A DNA stretch of 37,582 nucleotides from an uncultured Bacteroidales bacterium (GCA_905233745.1 CAJODA010000014.1:1-37582); one strand, 5' to 3'; shown: positions 14,957-23,349, counted from the stretch's first letter. The notes: generated by a model from the sequence alone, not told the origin. Made by a program: numbers and translations.

Positions 14957-15889
14957 ATGAAAGCCCTCATAACCAAATCCACCGGCAGCTGGTACCAGGC
15001 CCGTCAGGAAGACGGTGCGGTGGTGCAGTGCCGCCTGCGCGGGCAATTTCGCATAAAGGGTATCAAGCACACCAATCCGGTGGTGGTGGGCGACTGGGTG
15101 GATTTCGAATTGGAGAGGGATGGAACCGGCACTATCACGCAGATAGAACCGCGTCGCAATTTCATCGAGCGCAAATCCACCAACCTGTCCAAAATCAGCC
15201 ATGTGATTGCCGCCAACATTGATGTGTGTTTTCTCTTGGTTACGCTGAAGGAGCCGAGGACCTCGTTGGGGTTCATCGACCGTTTTCTGGTATCTGCCGA
15301 GGGATTCCGCATTCCGGTCTGTCTGGTTTTCAACAAGATGGACATCTACACCGAGCGGGAACGGGAATTGGTGCGTCAGTTGGCGGAGTTGTACACCGGC
15401 ATTGGCTATGAGGCGGTTTGCACTTCGGCTGTTACGGGCGAGGGGGTGGAGACGTTGCGCCGGAGAATGGCGGGCAGGGTGGCCCTGTTCAGCGGACATT
15501 CCGGTACGGGAAAGTCTGCGCTAATCACCTGTCTGGACCCATCGTTGGATTTGCGGGTGGGGGAGATCTCCAGGCAGCACCTGAAAGGACGCCATACGAC
15601 CACCTTTGCGGAGATGTTCCCGCTGGCTGGCGGTTACGTGATGGACACACCCGGTATCAAGGAATTTGGGCTGATACAATATTCAAGAGAGGAAATCCGG
15701 GACTATTTCCCGGAAATTCGCGCCTATAACAACAAATGCAAGTTTGACGACTGTTCGCACACGCACGAGCCCGGTTGCGCGGTGCGCGAGGCAGTGGAAA
15801 ACGGGGATATTGCCGAATCGCGTTACATGAACTACCTGGCCATTCTGCTTGACGATGACATGAAGCTGGCGGATTGGCAGTTGGAATAA
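14957..15889 (+). CDS. rsgA: Ribosome small subunit-dependent GTPase A
   Basis: A 310-residue circularly permuted GTPase that checks late 30S subunit maturation. The order G4-G1-G3 is diagnostic: NKMD at 126-129, GHSGTGKS at 180-187, DTPG at 230-233. An N-terminal OB-fold covers about 1-75, and a C-terminal zinc site is formed by Cys261, Cys266, His268 and Cys274 (CKFDDCSHTHEPGC). The start at 14957 is supported by an unusual AAGGAGA ribosome-binding-like sequence at 14944-14950 and by the OB-fold N-terminus MKALITKSTGSWYQ; the frame also opens upstream inside dxr, but that extension looks non-coding. The stop lies four bases from the convergent gldH stop. Confidence 0.95.
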   Translation: MKALITKSTGSWYQARQEDGAVVQCRLRGQFRIKGIKHTNPVVVGDWVDFELERDGTGTITQIEPRRNFIERKSTNLSKISHVIAANIDVCFLLVTLKEPRTSLGFIDRFLVSAEGFRIPVCLVFNKMDIYTERERELVRQLAELYTGIGYEAVCTSAVTGEGVETLRRRMAGRVALFSGHSGTGKSALITCLDPSLDLRVGEISRQHLKGRHTTTFAEMFPLAGGYVMDTPGIKEFGLIQYSREEIRDYFPEIRAYNNKCKFDDCSHTHEPGCAVREAVENGDIAESRYMNYLAILLDDDMKLADWQLE

Positions 15890-15893
15890 CATG

Positions 15894-16358
15894 TTATTTA
15901 TGAAGCTCCAATGAAATCCCGAAATCGCTGATACCCGTCACCTCATCCTCGCGCATGCCCTGAGTGACCGTGAAGGTGTAGGTGCCGTTGAAAGGGAACC
16001 GCACGTTGGGTTGGAACAGGAACTTGTTGTCTTTCACCCGTCCCTGACCCTTTCCAGTCCATTTTCCGAATTTGTCGCACAGAATGAACCCCAAAGTGTC
16101 TTGCTCGCTGTGTCCGTCAGGGTATTTGGTGTTCATGAAGACATAGAAATTCTGCGTCTGGAAGTCGGTGGTGTTGCGTACATGCATATACATGTCGAAA
16201 TACTGCATGGAGTCCGTGATGTCCACTGTGAAGGTCAAAGGGCTCTTGATATCCCACTTCTCATCGGGGATGGTTTGTATTTCGCTATAATAGACGTTCT
16301 TGTTGCACGCAGTGCAAATCAGAACGATCGCGAATGATAACCAGACAATCTTTTTCAT
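15894..16358 (-). CDS. gldH: GldH-type lipoprotein
   Basis: A 154-residue lipoprotein of the GldH family. The signal peptide MKKIVWLSFAIVLICTAC ends in a lipobox with Cys18 as the lipidated residue. The mature beta-rich part contains NVYYSEIQTIPDEKWDIKSP at the start and YTFTVTQGMREDE-TGISDFGISLELHK at the end, both typical of GldH. GldH was first found through gliding motility in Flavobacterium johnsoniae, but it persists in non-gliding Bacteroidetes, where its role is less clear. It follows ricT by 23 bases, a conserved pairing in this phylum as I recall, and likely shares its transcript. Presence of a T9SS cargo gene in the same window fits the phylum but does not prove a functional link. 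Confidence 0.9.
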   Translation of the reverse strand: MKKIVWLSFAIVLICTACNKNVYYSEIQTIPDEKWDIKSPLTFTVDITDSMQYFDMYMHVRNTTDFQTQNFYVFMNTKYPDGHSEQDTLGFILCDKFGKWTGKGQGRVKDNKFLFQPNVRFPFNGTYTFTVTQGMREDEVTGISDFGISLELHK

Positions 16359-16381
16359 TGTTGCGCGATGCTAATCGGTGA

Positions 16382-17836
16382 CTATTTTTCGTCGGCGATG
16401 TGTTTGAGCTCGTCCATGCTGTAGTTGTTGCCTTCGTCAACTTTCTTCTGGTTCACGCTGGCGAACTCCTCAAGGGTGTCGGGATATTTGCCGTTTTCGT
16501 TCATCTTGATGATTTGTTTCACCTTTTCAAGCGGCAGAGCGAAGATAGTGGAAGGATCGTCTGCGTAGGAATACCAAACAATCTTTTTAAAGATGTCGAT
16601 TTTGTTGTAGAATCCTTTGCCTTTTTTGGTTTTCAGATGAATGTTCGGTGCGGGGAACTCCTTGAGTTCCTGCAGATAGGTGTCTTGCTCGAAGTTGAGG
16701 CAGCATTTGAGTTTGCCGCACATGCCCGCGAGTTTCTGGGGGTTGAGGGAGAGTTGCTGTGTGCGGGCGGTGTTGGTGGACACGGACTGGAAGTTGGTGA
16801 GCCACGACGAGCAGCAGAGCTCGCGTCCGCAAGAACCTATGCCACCCAGTCGGGCGGCCTCCTGACGCACGCCGATCTGGCGCATCTCGATGCGGATATG
16901 GAACAGTTCAGCCAGTATCTTGATCAGCTCGCGGAAATCCACACGCTCTTCGGCAGAGTAGTAGAATATGGCCTTGGTGCCGTCGCCCTGGTATTCCACG
17001 TCATTGACTTTCATCTTGAGGTTCAGGTCCCAGGCGGTGTAGCGCGACTTGAGCATGGTTTCATGCTCGAGCCCCACGGTGGAGATCCACTCCTCAATGT
17101 CAGCGTAGCGCGCTGTGCGATACAGCTTCTTGGTCACATTCTCCGGCTTGATGTGTTTGTGCTCCAGTTGGCGTTTCACCTGCAACCCCAGCATGGAGAT
17201 GATGCCGATGTCATGGCCGGGACTGGATTCCACAGCTACGATGTCACCTACCTTGAAGACACCCTCCTGGGGGAGCAGATAGAAATCCTTGTGACTGTTC
17301 TTGAAACGCACCTCAGCGATGGGGAATTCGATATAATCAGTTGAGATGTCCAACTTGGAGATCCAGTCATAACTGGGCAACTTGCAGGCGTTGTACTGGT
17401 ACTGTTTGCAGTGCATGTTTTCCGGCGCCGGCAGGTCGTTCAGACCGCGTGTCAGGAAAATGTTGTCTGCAATCTTGGCCGACTCCGGAGAGAGGCCGGT
17501 GCGGATGTCCATATCGAGGTATTTCTCCCAATCTTCCGCTTGAGTATGGTCCTTGTCATTTTCGTGGTCGTGTTTTACCACTTTCTTCCGCTCAATGTCG
17601 GAAATGTTGCCAATATCGTTGGGGTCGTCGTCCTCATCCATGGGTGCAAGGGATTCTTCAGTCTGGCTGCGCACCTCAACATTGGTTGGAACCTCAGGCT
17701 CTATGGCCTCCAGCGGGCTTTCCTTTTCTCTGCTTTGTTGCTTTTTCTGATTTCTATCTTGTTGGTTCTGATGAGGTTTGGAATGACGTTTGTGTCGAGG
17801 ATTGGTATGTTTATGTTCTTCTGATCTGTTTTCCAT
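16382..17836 (-). CDS. ricT: PSP1 domain protein, RicT/YaaT-like
   Basis: A 484-residue protein with a PSP1 domain. Residues 1 to about 120 are low complexity and highly charged (KHTNPRHKRHSKPHQNQQ, then acidic stretches), an extension beyond the roughly 280-residue Firmicutes YaaT. The core, from about 140, contains EVRFKNSHKDFYLLP and a conserved cysteine cluster: GSCGRELCC near 335-343 and MCGKLKCC near 370-377. In Bacillus subtilis RicT forms a 4Fe-4S-containing complex with RicA and RicF that affects RNA processing by RNase Y. Whether this complex exists here is unknown, and the large N-terminal tail suggests an added interaction role. Upstream lies a strong TAtcTTTG box. Confidence 0.9.
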   Translation of the reverse strand: MENRSEEHKHTNPRHKRHSKPHQNQQDRNQKKQQSREKESPLEAIEPEVPTNVEVRSQTEESLAPMDEDDDPNDIGNISDIERKKVVKHDHENDKDHTQAEDWEKYLDMDIRTGLSPESAKIADNIFLTRGLNDLPAPENMHCKQYQYNACKLPSYDWISKLDISTDYIEFPIAEVRFKNSHKDFYLLPQEGVFKVGDIVAVESSPGHDIGIISMLGLQVKRQLEHKHIKPENVTKKLYRTARYADIEEWISTVGLEHETMLKSRYTAWDLNLKMKVNDVEYQGDGTKAIFYYSAEERVDFRELIKILAELFHIRIEMRQIGVRQEAARLGGIGSCGRELCCSSWLTNFQSVSTNTARTQQLSLNPQKLAGMCGKLKCCLNFEQDTYLQELKEFPAPNIHLKTKKGKGFYNKIDIFKKIVWYSYADDPSTIFALPLEKVKQIIKMNENGKYPDTLEEFASVNQKKVDEGNNYSMDELKHIADEK

Positions 17837-17855
17837 CTATATAAAATTAGGGCTG

Positions 17856-17863
17856 CAAAGATA
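17856..17863 (-). promoter_or_regulatory. -7 promoter box for ricT-gldH
   Basis: Minus-strand TATCTTTG followed by CAGCC, 20 bases upstream of the ricT ATG, matches TAnnTTTG. The oppositely oriented udp box at 17951 makes 17837-17974 a divergent promoter region. Confidence 0.65.
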
Positions 17864-17950
17864 CAAAAAATGTGATGAACTGGAAGTCGTGTTTTCAGGC
17901 TTTCCTCGTTGATTTTTGAGTTTGAACATTTATCAGGATGAAATAATTTG

Positions 17951-17958
17951 TATTTTTG
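17951..17958 (+). promoter_or_regulatory. -7 promoter box for the nucleoside phosphorylase gene
   Basis: TATTTTTG followed by CC, 16 bases before the ATG at 17975, matches TAnnTTTG. TTTG tetramers further upstream (17915, 17921) are spaced too far for an ideal -33 element. Confidence 0.6.
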
Positions 17959-17974
17959 CCACTCACTTGAATAA

Positions 17975-18847
17975 ATGAAATCCAATATGAAAATTCCAGC
18001 TTCAGAACTTCCGTTACAAAAAGACGGTGCCATCTATCACCTAAATTTGCATCCTGACGAACTTGCCGACAATGTGATTCTGGTCGGAGACCCTGGGCGC
18101 GTGCCCATGCTTTCGGTGATGCTGGACACGATTGACGTGAAAAAGCAGAACCGAGAGCTGATTACGCACACGGGAACGTACAAGGGGAAGCGGGTGTCTG
18201 TGATTTCCACGGGTATGGGCACGGACAATATTGACATAGTGTTGAACGAGTTGGATGCGGTGGCCAACGTTGATTTGACCACCCGTGAGGTCAAACCTGG
18301 TCACCGTACGCTCAATCTGGTGCGCATCGGCACTTCCGGGGCATTGAATCCTGATGTCGAATGCGGTTCTTTTGTTGCCTCCTCTTACGGATTCGGTATT
18401 GATGGCGTGCTCCAATTCTACAACTATGGGGATTTCAACGAGAAGGAACTGGTGGATGATTTCATACGGCAGACCGGCTGGAACGAGCGTCTGCCACACC
18501 CGTACTGCACGCCTGCAAGCCCCGACCTGCTCCGGCGCATCGCCTTTGACATGACACAGGGTGTCACCATCAGCGCGCCCGGCTTCTTCGGCCCGCAGGG
18601 CCGTCAGGTGCGCGCCCCGCTCATGTATCCGGAGTTGAACCGCAGGATTGAGGCTTTCAATCATAACGGATTGCAGGTGACCAATATGGAAATGGAATGC
18701 TCCGCCATTTACGGCCTCGGCAATGTGCTCGGCCATAATCCACTGACGGTCTGCCTGATTATCGCCAACCGCGTCACAGGAAAGTTCCTGGATGATTACC
18801 ACGGCCTGATGCAGGAGTTGTGTAAAACGGTGCTCGACCGATTATAA
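17975..18847 (+). CDS. udp: Uridine phosphorylase-family nucleoside phosphorylase
   Basis: A 290-residue NP-I family nucleoside phosphorylase, cleaving a nucleoside with phosphate to free base and (deoxy)ribose 1-phosphate for salvage. The phosphate-binding segment VILVGDPGRVP is at about 35-45, with STGMGTDNIDIVLNEL near 78-93, the RIGTSGAL phosphate/ribose motif near 117-124, and the ribose-binding VTNMEMECSAIYGL near 236-249, where the Met-Glu pair binds the sugar. Overall length is slightly above the 250-residue Escherichia coli enzyme, as is common in Bacteroidetes. Uridine is the likeliest base, but thymidine or another nucleoside cannot be excluded. ATG at 17975 is used, though a second Met at codon 5 is possible. 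Confidence 0.85.
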   Translation: MKSNMKIPASELPLQKDGAIYHLNLHPDELADNVILVGDPGRVPMLSVMLDTIDVKKQNRELITHTGTYKGKRVSVISTGMGTDNIDIVLNELDAVANVDLTTREVKPGHRTLNLVRIGTSGALNPDVECGSFVASSYGFGIDGVLQFYNYGDFNEKELVDDFIRQTGWNERLPHPYCTPASPDLLRRIAFDMTQGVTISAPGFFGPQGRQVRAPLMYPELNRRIEAFNHNGLQVTNMEMECSAIYGLGNVLGHNPLTVCLIIANRVTGKFLDDYHGLMQELCKTVLDRL

Positions 18848-18860
18848 CCTCTTCCTTTTC

Positions 18861-18919
18861 CCAAAAGAATTCTTTTGGAGTGCGCACCATTCCGCCGTGA
18901 ACATAGTGAACGGCGGAAT
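18861..18919. repeat. Two adjacent hairpins downstream of udp
   Basis: CCAAAAGAA and TTCTTTTGG form a perfect 18-bp palindrome at 18861-18878. Immediately after, ATTCCGCCGT (18889) and ACGGCGGAAT (18910) pair around an 11-base loop. Neither is followed by a convincing T run on the plus strand, so intrinsic termination of udp is possible but unproven. No gene is seen in 18848-18934. Confidence 0.65.
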
Positions 18920-18934
18920 CTCAATTATTGTCAT

Positions 18935-18962
18935 AAAAAAAAGACAACCCCAATGGATTGCC
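18935..18962 (-). terminator. Terminator of tRNA-Pro
   Basis: On the minus strand GGCAATCC and GGGTTGTC (with G-T wobbles) form a stem around ATTG, followed by a run of eight T residues. It starts nine bases after the tRNA CCA end. Confidence 0.85.
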
Positions 18963-18971
18963 TTTTTTGTT

Positions 18972-19047
18972 TGGTCGGGGTGAGAAGACTCGAACTTCCG
19001 GCCTCTACGTCCCGAACGTAGCGCGCTACCAACTGCGCTACACCCCG
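18972..19047 (-). tRNA. tRNA-Pro (anticodon CGG)
   Basis: A 76-base cloverleaf. Acceptor arms CGGGGTG and CACCCCG pair; the D arm is GCGC-AGTTGGTA-GCGC; the anticodon stem CTACG/CGTAG encloses loop TTCGGGA with anticodon CGG, reading CCG proline codons; the T arm contains TTCGAGT. The discriminator is A and the terminal CCA is encoded in the DNA. It has its own promoter box upstream and a terminator downstream, so it is a single-gene transcript converging on udp. Confidence 0.96.
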
Positions 19048-19062
19048 CCGTTTTTGAGGCTG

Positions 19063-19070
19063 CAAAAATA
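19063..19070 (-). promoter_or_regulatory. -7 promoter box for tRNA-Pro
   Basis: Minus-strand TATTTTTG followed by CAGCC, 15 bases upstream of the mature tRNA 5' end, matches TAnnTTTG. Confidence 0.6.
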
Positions 19071-19140
19071 CATTTTTTTTGATAACTCTCCACTAGTTTA
19101 TTTTTTTTTGAAGAAGTCCCATAGTTACCGATATTTTTTT

Positions 19141-19148
19141 TACTTTTG
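19141..19148 (+). promoter_or_regulatory. -7 promoter box for the DUF4328-like membrane protein
   Basis: TACTTTTG followed by CG matches TAnnTTTG; it lies 70 bases before the ATG at 19219, leaving an AT-rich leader of roughly 60 bases. Confidence 0.55.
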
Positions 19149-19218
19149 CGACTGGTTCCAAATTTACATTTGGGTTATTATCGTGTTGATAATTAGTAAC
19201 ATAAAATAATATTGTAAT

Positions 19219-20172
19219 ATGAAAAACATTACTAACAATTCCTTGTGGAGCAAGTTGACACTGCTGCTCAACGTATTACTGCTGGTTTTATTTGTGGTTT
19301 CCATGATTTTCCTGATGAAATTCGACAAGACCAATCTTATGGTCGTTGATGCCAGAGCCAGTTATGAGAAATCATATGAAAACTATGTCATGGCCCAGCA
19401 CCCCCTCAAGCAAGACAGTGCTGAAGTCGCCTACTACCAGTACAAACTTGACACTCTCCAACAGAAACTGCCTAACGTTGACAGGGCCGGTCGTAAAGCT
19501 CTCGAAGAAAGCATTTCAGTAACAAAGAATACGCTTTCCGACAAACAGAAAACAATGAAAGAGCACGTGGATCAGCTGGCTGCCTACGAAGCTGAATATA
19601 CACCTCTGAAAGAGGAATGGGACGCTTTGAACGAGGCCAACGACAAAGCCAAAAGCTCCTTTGTCCTCATCGCCGTTATCACACTGGTTGTCTTCATTTG
19701 CAAGATTTTCACCTTTGCCACGTGGAACTATAAGAATTCAATCAATCTTCATAATATTTGCCATTGGATGAAAGACGGAATGCCCGCTTGGATGTCCTAT
19801 GTATCCTGGATTATCCCCGTCTATAATCTGCTGAAGCCGGTCTCCTTCTTCAAGGAAATTTGGGAAGAAACCGATTATGCATTGGAAGATAAGGGAATTG
19901 TTAAGATTGAAGATAAAGACAAATATGTGGACAACAGTGGCCTCCATCTGGGCATTTGGTGGATTTTAACCCTGTGCAGCGTCTGGTTGATGAACTTCAT
20001 CCTCTATAAGACATTCTTCACAGAAGGCCCGCTCTTTGTCAAGGCTAATCACGGTAACATTGCCATTGTGGCTGTTGTTTTGTTGGTGCTCTGCCTCGCT
20101 GAAGAGTGCTTCCTGCTCTTTACCTACAATAAAAAGAACAAGATGCTGGTGGACAACGCCGACAAGTTCTAA
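19219..20172 (+). CDS. Four-helix membrane protein with DUF4328-like segment
   Basis: A 317-residue inner-membrane protein. Hydrophobic helices are visible at about 12-34, 147-168, 243-263 and 280-302. Residues 40-145 between helices 1 and 2 are rich in Glu, Lys, Gln and Ala (DTLQQKLPNVDRAGRKALEESISVTKNTLSDKQK) and probably form a coiled coil. The segment SWIIPVYNLLKPVSFFKEIWEE at 196-217, just after helix 2, is the pattern I associate with DUF4328 proteins. No enzymatic motif is visible and no function is known. It stands alone, with its own promoter box and a bidirectional terminator shared with the convergent TPR gene. Confidence 0.78.
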   Translation: MKNITNNSLWSKLTLLLNVLLLVLFVVSMIFLMKFDKTNLMVVDARASYEKSYENYVMAQHPLKQDSAEVAYYQYKLDTLQQKLPNVDRAGRKALEESISVTKNTLSDKQKTMKEHVDQLAAYEAEYTPLKEEWDALNEANDKAKSSFVLIAVITLVVFICKIFTFATWNYKNSINLHNICHWMKDGMPAWMSYVSWIIPVYNLLKPVSFFKEIWEETDYALEDKGIVKIEDKDKYVDNSGLHLGIWWILTLCSVWLMNFILYKTFFTEGPLFVKANHGNIAIVAVVLLVLCLAEECFLLFTYNKKNKMLVDNADKF

Positions 20173-20193
20173 GCAAGTTTGTCATTTACCCAT

Positions 20194-20230
20194 AAAAAAA
20201 AGATGACCGCCATGCGGCCATCTTTTTTTT
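20194..20230. terminator. Bidirectional terminator
   Basis: A-run-GATG-a-CCGC, loop CAT, then GCGG-c-CATC-T-run gives a stem with one mismatch and flanking A and T runs on both sides. It lies between the convergent ends of the DUF4328-like gene and the TPR gene and can work for both. Confidence 0.88.
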
Positions 20231-20234
20231 ATTT

Positions 20235-22301
20235 CTAGATGGTGGCTTTTATGGCTTCTGCCTTTTTTACTTCCCCCATTTCCATGTACAATGAAAACAG
20301 GTTGTGTTTGATGTTTTCGTTGTCCGGCAATAATTGGTGCGCATGCAAAAGACATTCTTCGGCTTTGGGGAAGTCGCGCTTTATTGCATAGGCAATGCCC
20401 ATGTTCTCCCATGCACTGGCGAAGGTCGGGTCCTTCTCGATAATCTGTTCGTATATGGTAATGGCGGTGTCCAACTGGCCGAATCCGCGCCCCAGGACAT
20501 TACCCTTTATGTTGAGGGCAATGATACTTTCTGGATTCTCCTCCAGATATTGGGTGATACGTATGTATGCCTCTCGAACCTTATTGAAATCCTGTGTCTG
20601 CAACCCCAATTCCAATAGTTCGTTGATAGGCTTTATTTGATTGTCCTCAAGACGCATGGCGATTTTCCTGAGATTGTCCTGTGCCAGATTGTTTCTTGGC
20701 TCTATCTGCGATGCGGTGTAGTAAGCGTTGAAGGAAGCTTCGAGATTGTCATTCAAAAACTCCAACTCTCCCAGCAGGAGGTATGCGTTGAGGGCGTGAT
20801 TGTCCAATTTCAGAGCCTTGTTAAGATGTTTGTAGGCGAGATTCTTGTTGCGTTCCTTATGGTCTGCTTTCCACATCTGCAGGTAGCTTCCACCGGCGGA
20901 TACGTTGCACTTGATGCTGTTCTCGGAAGTCTTCACATCTGTCAGAAACAAGGTGAAGTCATCCTTCCAGACAAAGTTCCGAGTGAATGTCTTGGCACCG
21001 TATAGGAGAGCGATACCCGCAAGGGTTACCATGGATACTGTCTGAAGACTCTTGATGCTGGATATGCTGAGTAAGTAGAGCCAGTATCCTATGACAAGGG
21101 TGAACCCTAACGAAGCCACGAATACGAAGCGCTCGTTCATGAAGGTGCCAACGTTGAAAAACAAGTTGGAGGTGATGGAAAAGGTGATGATGAAAAAGGC
21201 GGCGCCGTAGGCGATAACCGATTTCTTTTTCAAGTTAATGATGGTATATACCACCAGGGCAATGCAGGCGACAAGGATAATCCATACCAAGGGATTTGAA
21301 AAATCCGTGATGGCAATCTGATGAGGGTAGTAGTCGTGGGTGAGTGGGTGGGGGAAGATGAGCAGCCGCAAGTATATGCCCCAAGTGACAAGTACGGTGG
21401 CTATTTCTTGTGCCTTGGTAGAGTGGATAAACGGGTTGTTCAGAATATTGACGGACCCCTCCTCAGGCATGAAACTTCCTAGCGCATGAACTCTCACAAT
21501 GAGGAAGAATATGCTGCCGGCGATGGCAGGAAGCAGTGTCCATGCGTAATCCATCTTCTTTTTGCCCGGAGTGTCGTAATAATAGAGAGAGAGCGGGATG
21601 ACGGCCAAGTATGTGATGGCGTTCTCTTTGGAGAAGAGACCGAAAGTGATGGCTAAAAGACTCAATAAAAGATACCACCATTGGTGTTTGTCCATGTATT
21701 TCAGACAGCACCACAGCGCAGCGGTGGCTCCCAACATGGCAAAAATCTCGTCACGACCTTTGATGTTGGCCACGGCTTCCGTGTGAATGGGATGCAAAGC
21801 GAACAAAAGTGTGGCGATGAAAGGCAATGATTGGAACCATCTCTCACCATTGTATTTTTGGAACAACTTTTCCAGCACCTTATAAATCAGCAGGCAAAGC
21901 AAGGTGAAATAGATGATGTTGAAAAGGTGGCTGACAAAGGGAAGGATGGAGCTGTTGAAGTATTGCTCATTGGCACTGTTGTGCAAGTTCTCAAAATCTG
22001 AGGTGTCTCCAATCTTCTTTTTGATTTCTTTCCCGAACAGTTGGAATTCAATCATGAAGGAGAGATGGGAGACAGGGCGGTAACGTCCGCCGGCAACAAT
22101 GGACTTGTCGTTGCCGAAATATCCGCTGAAGGTGTCTTCTGTGAGAATGCTTTTGACGCTCTTCCATCCGCCGTCTATGGTGTGCTTGCTCTCCAGGATC
22201 ATCATCCGGTCGTCGAGAGCATATTTTAAGGTGAGGGTGTTCCCATAGCAGATAGCTATCAAGATGATGATGATAAGCTGGTGGAGGTGTTTTTTTTTCA
22301 T
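20235..22301 (-). CDS. GT-C-like membrane protein with C-terminal TPRs
   Basis: A 688-residue polytopic membrane protein with TPR repeats, similar in plan to TMTC-type O-mannosyltransferase-like proteins. A first helix (about 8-24) is followed by an acidic pair in YALDDRMMI (Asp30-Asp31), matching the place of the catalytic acidic residue in GT-C glycosyltransferases. About ten further hydrophobic helices follow up to residue 440. From about 480 there are TPR-like units (NLAYKHLNKALKLDNHALNAYLLLGEL; ASAWENMGIAYAIKRDFPKAEECL). Family members probably use lipid-linked sugars, but the acceptor is unknown; protein O-glycosylation of exported proteins is a plausible role in Bacteroidetes (inference). 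It lies downstream of kdsA on the same strand, separated by 102 bases. Confidence 0.82.
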   Translation of the reverse strand: MKKKHLHQLIIIILIAICYGNTLTLKYALDDRMMILESKHTIDGGWKSVKSILTEDTFSGYFGNDKSIVAGGRYRPVSHLSFMIEFQLFGKEIKKKIGDTSDFENLHNSANEQYFNSSILPFVSHLFNIIYFTLLCLLIYKVLEKLFQKYNGERWFQSLPFIATLLFALHPIHTEAVANIKGRDEIFAMLGATAALWCCLKYMDKHQWWYLLLSLLAITFGLFSKENAITYLAVIPLSLYYYDTPGKKKMDYAWTLLPAIAGSIFFLIVRVHALGSFMPEEGSVNILNNPFIHSTKAQEIATVLVTWGIYLRLLIFPHPLTHDYYPHQIAITDFSNPLVWIILVACIALVVYTIINLKKKSVIAYGAAFFIITFSITSNLFFNVGTFMNERFVFVASLGFTLVIGYWLYLLSISSIKSLQTVSMVTLAGIALLYGAKTFTRNFVWKDDFTLFLTDVKTSENSIKCNVSAGGSYLQMWKADHKERNKNLAYKHLNKALKLDNHALNAYLLLGELEFLNDNLEASFNAYYTASQIEPRNNLAQDNLRKIAMRLEDNQIKPINELLELGLQTQDFNKVREAYIRITQYLEENPESIIALNIKGNVLGRGFGQLDTAITIYEQIIEKDPTFASAWENMGIAYAIKRDFPKAEECLLHAHQLLPDNENIKHNLFSLYMEMGEVKKAEAIKATI

Positions 22302-22330
22302 ATTAATTATACTTTTTGGCCGTTAGCGAT

Positions 22331-22370
22331 AGGCTTTTGGTCTTTGCTCTTTGGTCTCAAGTCTTTGGTA
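22331..22370. repeat. Decayed CTTTGGT-type short repeats
   Basis: Three close copies of (C)TTTGGT(C) at 22336, 22349 and 22363 in the kdsA-TPR spacer, separated by six to seven bases. No hairpin terminator is visible in this spacer. Confidence 0.4.
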
Positions 22371-22403
22371 TTTAATCTAAATTGATTTGTCCTGCATCAT
22401 AAA

Positions 22404-23216
22404 TCACCCGATGGCCAATCTGATCCGCAACAACTTTTCCATTAGAGGTTTCAACTCATGAAGTGGTAGCATGTTGGCTCCGTCGGAAAGGGCGTGGGCG
22501 GGGTCGGGGTGCGTCTCCATGAAGAGGCCGTCGAACCCCACGGCCACGCCTGCCTTGGCGATGGTCTCGATGAGGTCGGGACGCCCGCCGGTCACGCCCG
22601 CGGGTTGGTTGGGCTGCTGCAGCGAGTGGGTGCAGTCGAGCACCACAGGGCAGTGGTTCTCCTTCAAGGCTTTGATACCCCGGAAATCCACGATGAGGTC
22701 CTGGTAGCCGAAGGATGTGCCACGCTCGGTGACGAGCACGTTTTCATTTCCGGACTCGCGCACCTTCTCCACGGCGAAACGCATGGCTTCGGGGCTCAAA
22801 AACTGCCCTTTCTTGATGTTGACGTATTTGCCCGTGTTGGCCGCAGCCACCAGAAGGTCGGTCTGGCGGCACAGGAACGCGGGAATCTGCAGCACGTCGG
22901 CCACTTCCGCTGCCCATGCGGCCTCTTCCGCCGTGTGGATGTCAGTGACGACAGGCACGTTGAGCTCGGCTTTCACCTTTGCCAACACTGCCAACGCCTC
23001 TCTGTCTCCAATGCCGGTGAAAGAGTGCAATGAAGAACGGTTGGCCTTCTTGTAGGAGGCCTTGAAGAGGAATGGAATCCCCAGCTCCTCACATATGGCT
23101 TTGATTTCACGGGCTATGTGCAGGGTGATTTCCTCGCCCTCTACCACGCACGGGCCGGCGATGAGGAAAAAATTGCGCTGGCCGGAAGCCAGAATATGGT
23201 TGATATCAGTTGACAT
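22404..23216 (-). CDS. kdsA: 3-deoxy-8-phosphooctulonate synthase (KdsA)
   Basis: A 270-residue KDO 8-phosphate synthase, condensing phosphoenolpyruvate with arabinose 5-phosphate for the KDO core of lipopolysaccharide. Diagnostic motifs are FLIAGPCVVEG near 18-28, FKASYKKANRSS near 50-61, VVTDIHTAEEA near 92, LQIPAFLCRQTDLLVAAA near 109-126, VNIKKGQFLSP near 132, VLDCTHSLQQPN and FMETHPDPAHALSDGANMLPL. The CxxxCT-type metal Cys is not in the N-terminal AGPCVV as a second Cys pair, so metal dependence cannot be settled by eye. ATG at 23216 is preferred; an in-frame TTG at 23237 lies inside the promoter box. Its presence indicates a Gram-negative envelope. Confidence 0.95.
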   Translation of the reverse strand: MSTDINHILASGQRNFFLIAGPCVVEGEEITLHIAREIKAICEELGIPFLFKASYKKANRSSLHSFTGIGDREALAVLAKVKAELNVPVVTDIHTAEEAAWAAEVADVLQIPAFLCRQTDLLVAAANTGKYVNIKKGQFLSPEAMRFAVEKVRESGNENVLVTERGTSFGYQDLIVDFRGIKALKENHCPVVLDCTHSLQQPNQPAGVTGGRPDLIETIAKAGVAVGFDGLFMETHPDPAHALSDGANMLPLHELKPLMEKLLRIRLAIG

Positions 23217-23234
23217 TTCTCTTTTTTTAAACCG

Positions 23235-23242
23235 CAAAAATA
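23235..23242 (-). promoter_or_regulatory. -7 promoter box for kdsA
   Basis: Minus-strand TATTTTTG followed by CGG, 19 bases upstream of the ATG at 23216, matches TAnnTTTG and excludes the upstream TTG as a start. Plus-strand sequence just beyond (23251-23282) contains decayed TAGTGA/AGTTA repeats. Confidence 0.6.
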
Positions 23243-23318
23243 CAATTTTTTAGTGAGCAGTTAATAGTGACTAGTTAGCAGTATTATTTTTAAGCGATAC
23301 TCGCAATCCGTGGAACAA

Positions 23319-23349
23319 TTTGCGCGGATGCATTATTTTCCTATTTTTG
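23319..23349 (+). promoter_or_regulatory. Complete Bacteroidetes promoter for the cupin gene
   Basis: A -33 TTTG at 23319-23322 and a -7 TATTTTTG at 23342-23349 are separated by 19 bases, the best full match to the Bacteroidetes consensus (TTTG, about 19 bp, TAnnTTTG) in this window. The transcript would have a leader of roughly 70 bases before the ATG at 23428. Confidence 0.75.
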
